A stretch of DNA of 64,000 nt from Paracidovorax wautersii. GTDB lineage: Bacteria; Pseudomonadota; Gammaproteobacteria; Burkholderiales; Burkholderiaceae_C. Below, in pieces: positions 57,596 to 64,000 of the stretch. The DNA lies in assembly GCF_900113035.1 (NCBI RefSeq), contig NZ_FONX01000005.1, positions 1-64,000 on the forward strand, given 5' to 3'. Each line of letters starts with the position of its first letter. Positions within the stretch are counted from its first letter, which is position 1. The notes under the pieces are model-generated. The model was given only the letters and a program-made list of their open reading frames with translations. It was not told the DNA's origin and ran no database searches. A program made the translations under genes and the position numbers.

Positions 57596-58156
57596 ATGAC
57601 CTTTCGCACGACCGCTCGCATGGCCGCAGCCGGCCTGACCCTGGCTCTTTCCGCCGTGGCCATGCCCTCCATCGCTCAGGTGACCGTGGGTGGCGCGCCG
57701 ATGTATCCCACCAAGGACATCATCGACAACGCCGTGAATTCGAAGGACCACACCACGCTGGTGGCTGCCGTGAAGGCTGCGGGCCTGGTCGATACGCTGA
57801 AGGGCCCGGGCCCGTTCACCGTCTTTGCTCCTACCAACGAAGCCTTCGCCGCACTGCCGGCCGGCACGGTGGACACGTTGCTGAAGCCTGAGAACAAGGC
57901 CACGCTGACCAAGGTGCTGACCTATCACGTGGTGCCCGGCAAGTGGGATGCCGCAGCCATCTCCAAGATGATCGCCGACGGCAACGGCTCCGCCAAGATC
58001 AAGACCGTGGAAGGTGGCACCCTCACGGCCAAGTCCAGCGGCGGCAAGGTCATGCTGACGGACGAAAAGGGCGGCACGGCCACGGTCACCACCGCGGACG
58101 TCTATCAATCGAACGGCGTGATCCACGTGGTGGACAAGGTGCTGCTGCCCAAGTGA
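57596..58156 (+). CDS. Secreted fasciclin (FAS1) domain protein
   Basis: 186 residues: a signal peptide ending in MPSIAQ, then one complete FAS1 domain. The H1 box is [38 protein letters not shown], followed by [11 protein letters not shown] and a final [18 protein letters not shown]1 proteins are extracytoplasmic and mediate adhesion or unknown envelope roles. The ATG has CAGGAG upstream at the normal distance. It is monocistronic, with a leader hairpin and a strong terminator at 58237. Confidence 0.93.
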   Translation: MTFRTTARMAAAGLTLALSAVAMPSIAQVTVGGAPMYPTKDIIDNAVNSKDHTTLVAAVKAAGLVDTLKGPGPFTVFAPTNEAFAALPAGTVDTLLKPENKATLTKVLTYHVVPGKWDAAAISKMIADGNGSAKIKTVEGGTLTAKSSGGKVMLTDEKGGTATVTTADVYQSNGVIHVVDKVLLPK

Positions 58157-58236
58157 TCGATCTACCGCAGTTCCGGCGCGCATTGCTGCCGCCGGAGTGG
58201 TGAAGGTCAGGCGCCTGCATAGCGGCGCCTGATGCG

Positions 58237-58276
58237 AAAAGGCCTGCCGTTCCTTGGGGAGCGGCAGGCCTTTTTT
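58237..58276 (+). terminator. Intrinsic terminator after the fasciclin gene
   Basis: AAAAGGCCTGCCG (58237-58249) pairs with CGGCAGGCCTTTT (58262-58274), and a T-run follows. A-runs on the other side allow action on the convergent small gene at 58341 too. Confidence 0.9.
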
Positions 58277-58340
58277 CCTTCGGGGTTCAGTGCGGCAGGG
58301 CGGGCTGGATGCCACCCTTCAGGCGCCGTGTACCGCGTGC

Positions 58341-58571
58341 TCACACAGCCCGTTGCTGCGCTTCCATCGTGAACTGCCGGCAGATGTTCAAGCCCGTGGC
58401 GGTCAGCTTGAGCGCTCCGCCGTCCCATTCCATCCAGAAGCATTTCACCAGCTCGTCGATCACGTCGTCGCCGATCTGGCCGGCCTGATTGGTCTTCAGC
58501 AGATTCTGGATATGAGGCAGGGCGGCTCGCAATTCGCTCTGGCGATCTGCGCTATGGGTTGCGGTTGGCAT
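58341..58571 (-). CDS. Small protein of unknown function
   Basis: 76 residues, no family recognised. It looks real: the start ATG has GAGAGGG about 7 nt upstream, and the sequence has a plausible helical composition (SELRAALPHIQNLLKTNQAGQIGDDVIDELVKCFWMEWDGGALKLTATGLNICRQF). It ends next to a shared terminator. The two Cys and aromatic cluster CFWMEWDGG are its only distinctive marks. No membrane segment or signal peptide. Convergent with the fasciclin gene. Confidence 0.65.
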   Translation of the reverse strand: MPTATHSADRQSELRAALPHIQNLLKTNQAGQIGDDVIDELVKCFWMEWDGGALKLTATGLNICRQFTMEAQQRAV

Positions 58572-58793
58572 GGGGCCCTCTCGATGCTGAAACGATCGTG
58601 CAGCCTAGCACGCGCAGCCTGCAGGTGCTCATCGTGATGCGTGGCGGCAACAACGCGTGGAGCGCATTCCGAGGGGAGGGGCGTGACGACGCGGGTGGGC
58701 GAGCCGCCGGCGTTTGCTGCCTTGTCTTACGCAGGCCGGTTTTGTTTGCCGCTAAGTTGGCGCATTCTTCCAATTTGCACGCAAGGAGCCACC

Positions 58794-59075
58794 ATGATGA
58801 CCTCGGACCCCACGATGACGAACCTGTTCCTGCAACTGGGCCTGGACGAGAAGGCGGAAGCCATCGACGCCTTCATCCAGTCGCATCAGCTGCCGACGGA
58901 CGTGGGATTGGTCGAGGCGCCGTTCTGGAACGACTCGCAGCGCCAGTTTTTGGCTGAGCAATGGAAGGCCGATGCGCCCTGGGCGCTGACGGTCGACCAG
59001 CTCAGCGAAGCGCTGCACGCCGAAGCGGTGCGCGTGCGAACCGATCTGGAGATGTCGCAGGCGGACGCGGGCTGA
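58794..59075 (+). CDS. DUF2789 family small protein
   Basis: 93 residues of the DUF2789 family, a small cytoplasmic proteobacterial protein of unknown function: TMTNLFLQLGLDEKAEAIDAFIQSHQLP, EAPFWNDSQRQFLAEQWKADAPWALTVDQLSEALH. ATG 58794 has AAGGAG 7 nt upstream; the longer open frame before it is not coding. It stands alone. Confidence 0.85.
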   Translation: MMTSDPTMTNLFLQLGLDEKAEAIDAFIQSHQLPTDVGLVEAPFWNDSQRQFLAEQWKADAPWALTVDQLSEALHAEAVRVRTDLEMSQADAG

Positions 59076-59181
59076 TAAGCCTCGATTCGGGCCTGCGCAG
59101 GGCGCGTGAGGTGCTCGATACTCGCGCGCCTTGAACGCGCCACCTGCAGCCGGTCAGGCTGCAGGGTCACGTCCGGCGGGA

Positions 59182-59385
59182 TCAGCCGTGCACGAGCGGG
59201 CTGTGGTACGAGCGGCCGGCCCTCGACAGCAGGGCCAGACGCTCATGGCGCCGCCGCGCTGCCTCGCGCGCGTGCTGCTGGTCTTCTGCCCGGTCTGCGC
59301 GGCCGGCTGCAGAAGCCATGGCGAGGAAGGTCGTGCCCAGCAAGAAATAGGCGCCGATGCCAAGGATCATCAGGGTGGGGGTCAT
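59182..59385 (-). CDS. Small membrane protein of unknown function
   Basis: 67 residues. One N-terminal hydrophobic helix (LMILGIGAYFLLGTTFLAMAS) is followed by a very basic Arg/His tail. The ATG at 59385 has AAGGAG at ideal spacing, which supports reality. Just upstream lie a perfect 18-bp tandem repeat (59413-59448) and a 9-bp dyad (59468-59490), which may be its control region. Not assigned to a family. Confidence 0.6.
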   Translation of the reverse strand: MTPTLMILGIGAYFLLGTTFLAMASAAGRADRAEDQQHAREAARRRHERLALLSRAGRSYHSPLVHG

Positions 59386-59412
59386 GGCCTTGTCTCCTTT
59401 ATGTGCTATGCC

Positions 59413-59448
59413 TCAGGTGTACCGCTGATATCAGGTGTACCGCTGATA
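59413..59448. repeat. Perfect 18-bp tandem repeat (two copies)
   Basis: TCAGGTGTACCGCTGATA occurs twice in direct order without a gap. The second copy with its preceding TA also forms TATCAG-8 nt-CTGATA, a perfect 6-bp dyad. It ends 28 nt upstream of the start of the small membrane-protein gene, so it could overlap its promoter. Confidence 0.85.
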
Positions 59449-59467
59449 TATGGGCCAAAGCATGAGG

Positions 59468-59490
59468 ATCAACCCGAATTACGGGTTGAT
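59468..59490. other. Perfect 9-bp inverted repeat
   Basis: ATCAACCCG, AATTA, CGGGTTGAT. No T-run follows. Lies between the tandem repeat and tRNA-Arg; an operator or a transcript-end hairpin are both possible. Confidence 0.6.
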
Positions 59491-59568
59491 GGCCCGTCCG
59501 TTTGCGGGTTTGTCAGGAGCCTGCAGGGGCGTGCGTGGAGACGCTGGCTGATGGCCGGCCTGCGTGAT

Positions 59569-59645
59569 TGGCCTGCCCGGAGGGACTCGAACCCCCGACC
59601 TATTGCTTAGAAGGCAATTGCTCTATCCAGTTGAGCTACGGGCAG
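59569..59645 (-). tRNA. tRNA-Arg (anticodon TCT)
   Basis: The minus strand gives a 77-nt tRNA with acceptor CTGCCCG / CGGGCAG, D-arm GCTC...GAGC, anticodon loop CTTCTAA (TCT) on a perfect stem ATTGC / GCAAT, T-arm GGGGGTTCGAGTCCCTC, discriminator G and encoded CCA. The D-loop has AACTGGATA. It decodes rare AGA codons. Confidence 0.96.
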
Positions 59646-59806
59646 GTGCAGGCAGAAAGCGGCGCGCCGAAAGGAGCGGGATGCTGGCATCCCGTGGCCA
59701 AGCCGCATTCGCGGTGAACGCGAGGGTGTGGATGATAACTGCGCCGGCTGCGACCTTTCCGCGCCCGGGCCTCGTTTTTGCAGGGGTGCGAGGGTTGGGG
59801 TTATAA

Positions 59807-60074
59807 GAACGTGTTCACGATTTCCCAGGGGGCGCGCAGCGGTGTGGGCGGGACGGGATGCAAGGCGCGGTGCGCAGTGGATAGCACGGCTATCCACAAG
59901 CGCGGCAACGCCGCAGACGGCCCACCCACACCGCTGCCCTTCGGGTTGGAGCGAAATCGGGCGACTGGAGGCCCCGGCTGCTTGCATGGACATAAGTCCA
60001 TGCGGCGCATCCGAAGCATCCACTCATCCCGATTGCGCTCCAACGCGATCCCCTGCGAGATCGTGAACACGTTC
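59807..60074. mobile_element. 268-bp MITE of two 100-bp stem-loop modules, flanked by TAA
   Basis: The terminal inverted repeat is GAACGTGTTCACGAT...ATCGTGAACACGTTC, with TAA on both sides (59804-59806 and 60075-60077). Inside are two hairpins. The first is closed by CAGCGGTGTGGGCGGG (59837-59852) and its near-perfect complement at 59921-59936. The second is closed by GTTGGAGCGAAATCGGG (59945-59961) and 60028-60044. Each module spans exactly 100 bp and contains smaller perfect dyads (GTGGATAGC/GCTATCCAC; GCATGGAC/GTCCATGC). There is no gene. Its ends match the IS5-type end at 328-343 at 14 of 16 positions, so that transposase type is the likely mobiliser. It lies 76 bp upstream of the Kef-type gene. 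Confidence 0.8.
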
Positions 60075-60150
60075 TAAGGACCTGCGCCCAGCCTCCCGCC
60101 TTTTCCGTGCGGCCCCATCGCCTTCGTTTGCCCGCCATCCGCCACACCCC

Positions 60151-61905
60151 ATGCACCATAGCCTGTCGCTCATCAACACCATTGCCGCCGGCCTGGGCCT
60201 GGCCCTGCTGCTGGGCTTCATCGCCACGCGGGTGAAGCTGCCGGCGCTGGTGGGCTATCTGCTGGCGGGGGTGATGATCGGTCCGTTCACGCCGGGTTTC
60301 GTGGCCGACCGCGAAATGGCCAGCCAGCTCGCCGAGATCGGCGTGATGCTGCTGATGTTCGGCGTGGGCCTGCATTTCTCGCTGGGCGATCTGCTGGCGG
60401 TGCGGCGCATCGCGCTGCCCGGGGCGGTGGTGCAGATGGTGGTGGCCACGCTGCTGGGCATGGGCCTGGCGACCTGGTGGGGATGGGGCCTGGGGGGCGC
60501 GCTGGTGTTCGGCCTGTCGCTGTCGGTCGCCAGTACCGTGGTGCTGCTGCGTGCGCTGGAGACGCAGGGCATTCTCGATTCGTACACCGGCCGCATCGCG
60601 GTGGGCTGGCTGGTGGTGGAAGACCTGGCGATGGTGCTGGTGCTGGTCTTGCTGCCGCCGCTGGCCGGCTGGCTGGGCGGCAGCGGCGCCGAAACGCCGG
60701 CCGCTGACGTATGGCGTGCGGTCGGCATCACCCTGGCCCAGGTGGGCGCTTTCGTCGTGCTCATGCTGGTGGTGGGGCGGCGGGTGTTCCCGTGGGTGCT
60801 GTGGCAGGTTGCCCGCACCGGTTCGCGCGAGTTGTTCACGCTGTGCGTGGTGGCCGCGGCCGTCAGCATCGCCTATGGCTCGGCGGCGCTTTTCGGGGTG
60901 TCGTTCGCGCTGGGGGCGTTCTTCGCGGGCATGGTGATGCGCGAGTCCGAATTCAGCCACCGCGCTGCGCAGGAGTCGCTGCCGCTGCGCGATGCCTTCG
61001 CCGTGCTGTTCTTCGTGTCGGTGGGCATGCTGTTCAACCCCTGGGTGCTGGTGGAGCGGCCGCTGCAGGTGCTGGGCGTGGTGGCCATCATCATCCTGGG
61101 CAAGACGCTGGCGGCGGCGGCGCTGGTGCTGGCCTTCCGCTACCCGCTGAACACGGCGCTCACGGTGTCGGCCAGCCTGGCGCAGATCGGCGAGTTCTCG
61201 TTCATCCTGGTGGGCCTGGGCTCCTCGCTCGGCCTGCTGCCGCCCGAAGGGGCCAGCCTGGTGCTGGCCGGCGCGCTGATTTCCATCGCGGTGAACCCGG
61301 TGCTGTTCCGCGCCATCGCGCCGCTGCAGCAATGGCTGCGGGCGCGTTCCGCGCTGGCGCGGCGGCTGGACCAGCGCGACGATCCGCTGGCCGAGCTGCC
61401 CATGACGACCGACGAGAAGTTCCTTGCCCGCCAGGTCGTGCTGGTGGGCTACGGGCGGGTGGGCCAGCGTATCGCCGCCGCGCTGGTGGCGCAGGACGTG
61501 CCTTTCGTGGTGGCCGAGCAGAACCGCGAACTGGTCGAATCCCTGCGCAACCAGGGCATGGCCGCGGTCTATGGCGATGCGGTGGACCCGGCGGTGCTGA
61601 TCCAGGCGCACATCGCCCGGGCCCACATGCTGGTGATCGCCACGCCGGACACGCTGAACGTGCGCCAGATCGTCGAAACCGCGCGCATCCTCAACCCGGA
61701 GATCGAGACGGTGGTGCGCAGCCATAACGACGAAGAGGCCCGGCTGCTGGAGCAGGAAGGCGTCGGCAAGGTGTTCCTGGGCGAAGAGGCGCTGGCCGTG
61801 GCCATGACGGAGCATGTCGTTGCCAGCGCGCACCAGCGGCATGCGGGGGGCGGCCATGCGTCGGCGGCCACGGCGCCGGGCGGCCTGCACGAGCATCGCG
61901 CCTGA
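60151..61905 (+). CDS. Kef/YbaL-type cation:proton antiporter with RCK_N domain
   Basis: 584 residues. About 12 membrane segments of the CPA2 sodium/hydrogen exchanger family lie at 1-400. LPALVGYLLAGVMIGPFTPGF opens the transporter core, and SFALGAFFAGMVMRESEFSHRA follows. A cytoplasmic RCK_N (TrkA_N) domain lies at about 425-540, with RQVVLVGYGRVGQRIAAALVAQDVPFVVAEQ for nucleotide binding. The C-terminus is short and His-rich. It resembles E. coli YbaL more than KefB/KefC (no glutathione-gating proof). The MITE lies directly upstream, so its promoter may be inside or after the element. Confidence 0.92.
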   Translation: MHHSLSLINTIAAGLGLALLLGFIATRVKLPALVGYLLAGVMIGPFTPGFVADREMASQLAEIGVMLLMFGVGLHFSLGDLLAVRRIALPGAVVQMVVATLLGMGLATWWGWGLGGALVFGLSLSVASTVVLLRALETQGILDSYTGRIAVGWLVVEDLAMVLVLVLLPPLAGWLGGSGAETPAADVWRAVGITLAQVGAFVVLMLVVGRRVFPWVLWQVARTGSRELFTLCVVAAAVSIAYGSAALFGVSFALGAFFAGMVMRESEFSHRAAQESLPLRDAFAVLFFVSVGMLFNPWVLVERPLQVLGVVAIIILGKTLAAAALVLAFRYPLNTALTVSASLAQIGEFSFILVGLGSSLGLLPPEGASLVLAGALISIAVNPVLFRAIAPLQQWLRARSALARRLDQRDDPLAELPMTTDEKFLARQVVLVGYGRVGQRIAAALVAQDVPFVVAEQNRELVESLRNQGMAAVYGDAVDPAVLIQAHIARAHMLVIATPDTLNVRQIVETARILNPEIETVVRSHNDEEARLLEQEGVGKVFLGEEALAVAMTEHVVASAHQRHAGGGHASAATAPGGLHEHRA

Positions 61906-62137
61906 GGCTTCTTCAAGGCTTTTGGGCCGCAAGCCCAGGCTGATCAAGCGCTGCTAGCTATCGAATCAGTAGCAAATGGCTTGGGGCGGCCGGGAGCCGA
62001 TGTGCCTCTGCAGACATGAGAGGCCCTGGGCATGCTCGCCGATGCCGCCAGGCCGGCTGCAGCCCCGGCGGCGAGCGCACCGGCCGCAGCCGCCCAAGGG
62101 CCGCGCCGGCCGATAGGGCCCATCCGCAGATCCGCCG

Positions 62138-63958
62138 TCAGTCGCCCTCGAACACCAGCGACGGCGGCGCCATCACGCGGGCGGTTTCGTTCAGGCTGCC
62201 GATGAGGTGGTTGGCGAAATAGCTGTTCTGCGTGTCCGGCTCCAGCGCCGCGACGGCCAGGTTGGCGAGCGGCTGGTTCAGCGGCACGTAGAAGCTGCCG
62301 GCCGGTGCGTCGATGGCGCTGCGGGTCAGCGTGGTCTGCACATTCACGACGTCGCCGGAGCCCGCCACCGTGCCGCGCACGTCCTGGCGCGCGGCGGTGT
62401 CGCGGCCGGTTTCCTGGTAGGTGTCGGCCAGCACCGAGCCCTGTTCGGCCACGCGCATCACCTGCAGGCCCAGCAGCCGCAGCCGGTCCACCGCAGGCGC
62501 GGCGGTGCCTGCCAGCCAGTAGCCGCAGGGCCGGGCGCGGCTCTTGACCGTGCGCAGCTCCAGCGATGAGTTCCATTCCACCCGCAGCGCGCGGTCGGCG
62601 CCGGTCTGCGGGTCGAGCATCAGCAGGTCGCGCTGCGTGGGCGTCGGGGCGGCTTCGACGACGACCTGGCCGCGGCAGGCCTGGGCAGCCGTGTCGCGGG
62701 CTACGAAGGAGCGCACCTGCTCCAGGTTGACCGCGCGTTCGGCCGCGCTGCGCAGCGCGCTGGTGAGCGCCGTGACCTGGGTGTGGACGCGGCGCTGGAT
62801 GTCGGTGCGGCCGATGCCCACGCCGCGCGTTTCCACCAGCAGGCTGACCGTGTTCTTCAGGCCGTTGACGTTGCGGCCCGTGTCGGGCTGCGTGCCGCCC
62901 ATGGAGATGGTGCGGTCGTCCATGTTGGTCGAGGTGGTGTAGTACCACTCGTTGGTCAGCCCTTGCGCGGTGAGCGCGCTCACCATGGGCTGGCGGAACC
63001 ATTCCAGCGCGGCCTTGTTGATGAATTCCGGCATGTTGGCCGTGGTGGCGTGCTGCAGCAGCGCGTCGTAGCGCTGGATGCCGCCGAACTTCTGCAGGAA
63101 GCGCCCGACCACGGTGTATTCGTGCGCGTCCACCACGGCCGCAGGGCGGTAGTTGCGCACCAGCTTGGCCAGGGCCTGCGCCTCGGGGGTGTTGAGCAGC
63201 AGGTGGTCGCGGTTCATGTCGATGCCGTTGGCCGTCACGCGGGTGCCGGCTTCGGCGCCGTCCGGGTTGGCGCGCGGCACGACGATCACGTTGATGCGGT
63301 CCAGCAGCGGCTCCAGCAGGCCTTGCGACAGTTCGCGGGCCATCACCAGCAGCGCCTCGGCGGGGGCGGGTTCGTCGCCGTGCTGCTGGCCGATCAGCAG
63401 CACCGTGGGCCGGCCGCTCGCGTCCAGCGCGGCCACGTCGGTGCCGCCAGCGCGGGTCAGCACCAGGGCCTGCAGGGGCACGCCGCGCTGGGACCGGCCG
63501 ATGTCGAGCAGCTCGGCCTTGGTGCTGCCCTTGACGGACGTGGCCAGCCCGCGCAGCCACTGCGCCATTTCGGCATGGGTGGTGAAGGCGCGGCGGCCGT
63601 CGGCCAGGCCCGGCGTCTCGTATCGCACGGACGGGGCCGGAAAGCGCGCCGCCACGGCCTCGCTGTAGGGCAGGGCGTCAGCCGTGGGCGCGGGGGCCTC
63701 GGGCTCCACCGTCATCAGCGGGCTGGGCGCGATGGGCGTCGTCACCACGCCGCTGCGCTGCGTGCCCAGCGGCGGCGGCACCGCCCGGGTGGCCGTGGGG
63801 GCCGGCGCCGTCTGGGCGGCCTTGGGCGGCGTGGCCGGCCAGGGCGGCAGCGGCGTGCTGCCGCAGGCCGCGAGCAAGGCGGCGGCAGCGGCCACGGCGC
63901 CCAGGCGCCAGGCGCGCAGGGGGTGGAAGTCGGGCAGGAAAACGGCTTGCTGAGGCAT
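62138..63958 (-). CDS. M14 zinc carboxypeptidase-family lipoprotein
   Basis: 606 residues. Lipobox LLAAC with Cys32, then a Pro/Ala-rich linker to about residue 95. The M14 domain carries the zinc ligands His193 and Glu196 in GQQHGDEPAPAEA and His279 in VVDAHEY. NRDH at 249-252 is the substrate-binding region, and a Glu in LLVETRGVG is the catalytic candidate. It is anchored in the envelope, facing the periplasm, and probably cleaves C-terminal residues of peptides or of cell-wall peptides. The last ~200 residues, after the M14 fold, are a beta-rich unassigned region. The start is ATG 63958; no operon partner is visible. Confidence 0.88.
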   Translation of the reverse strand: MPQQAVFLPDFHPLRAWRLGAVAAAAALLAACGSTPLPPWPATPPKAAQTAPAPTATRAVPPPLGTQRSGVVTTPIAPSPLMTVEPEAPAPTADALPYSEAVAARFPAPSVRYETPGLADGRRAFTTHAEMAQWLRGLATSVKGSTKAELLDIGRSQRGVPLQALVLTRAGGTDVAALDASGRPTVLLIGQQHGDEPAPAEALLVMARELSQGLLEPLLDRINVIVVPRANPDGAEAGTRVTANGIDMNRDHLLLNTPEAQALAKLVRNYRPAAVVDAHEYTVVGRFLQKFGGIQRYDALLQHATTANMPEFINKAALEWFRQPMVSALTAQGLTNEWYYTTSTNMDDRTISMGGTQPDTGRNVNGLKNTVSLLVETRGVGIGRTDIQRRVHTQVTALTSALRSAAERAVNLEQVRSFVARDTAAQACRGQVVVEAAPTPTQRDLLMLDPQTGADRALRVEWNSSLELRTVKSRARPCGYWLAGTAAPAVDRLRLLGLQVMRVAEQGSVLADTYQETGRDTAARQDVRGTVAGSGDVVNVQTTLTRSAIDAPAGSFYVPLNQPLANLAVAALEPDTQNSYFANHLIGSLNETARVMAPPSLVFEGD

Positions 63959-64000
63959 GGCTGTGATGGGGGCGCGAATCCCCGGCTACGAATTGACATG

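Noticed and set aside
58207-58443. Minus-strand ORF across the fasciclin terminator
   Set aside because: It runs through the terminator and overlaps the better-supported small gene at 58341-58571 in another frame.
59890-61947. Minus-strand ORF of about 685 residues, His/Gln/Arg-rich
   Set aside because: Antisense to the Kef-type gene and to the MITE; no coding features.

Overview
The window is GC-rich, densely coding DNA from a betaproteobacterium. Gene content and gene order point to the Comamonadaceae, most likely Acidovorax or Paracidovorax; this is inferred from family resemblance, since no 16S is present. It is ordinary chromosome with light mobile-element traffic. There is no phage, CRISPR array, rRNA or plasmid backbone.

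Layout. 1-346: right end of an IS5-type insertion sequence, abutting the stop codon of an mltB-like lytic transglycosylase. 1787-4113: exonuclease I and a sirtuin. 4245-7591: an aldehyde dehydrogenase / AdhP / DUF779 cluster with a sigma-54-type promoter in front of the first gene and an FNR-type promoter in front of adhP. 8058-17877: yebC, then pyrimidine and nucleoside salvage (cytosine deaminase, uracil phosphoribosyltransferase, BMP-type nucleoside ABC importer) and a threonine/serine dehydratase. 18059-34639: twelve same-strand genes running from a TonB-dependent receptor through a YddA/SbmA-type ABC protein, thioredoxin, an unusual S9 peptidase fusion, a cysteine desulfhydrase-like enzyme, TonB-ExbB-ExbD-ExbD, and three more peptidases. 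A MocR-type regulator is divergent from the receptor.

36650-42457: acyl-CoA catabolism (acyl-CoA dehydrogenase, APH-type kinase, Crp/Fnr regulator, enoyl-CoA hydratase, 3-hydroxyacyl-CoA dehydrogenase). 42494-44698: FimV-like protein. 44800-49113: thiamine synthesis, with thiO-thiS-thiG-thiE behind a TPP riboswitch and thiD divergent, followed by an orphan dnaE2. 52746-58571: a Gly-rich lipoprotein, AsmA, an RluA-type pseudouridine synthase, tRNA-Gly(CCC), a fasciclin protein and a small unknown gene. 58794-63958: DUF2789, a small membrane protein, tRNA-Arg(UCT), a 268-bp MITE, a Kef/YbaL antiporter and an M14 peptidase lipoprotein.

The strongest candidates for something undescribed are: (1) the 12-gene receptor-to-peptidase run, which reads as uptake, reduction and degradation of an imported peptide or iron/sulfur compound; (2) the S9 peptidase carrying an extra N-terminal domain of about 300 residues; (3) the MITE, built of two 100-bp stem-loops, whose ends match the IS5-type element at the left edge and a 16-bp footprint at 52655-52670. 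Several genes have a -10 box directly before the start codon and no Shine-Dalgarno sequence, which suggests leaderless transcripts.
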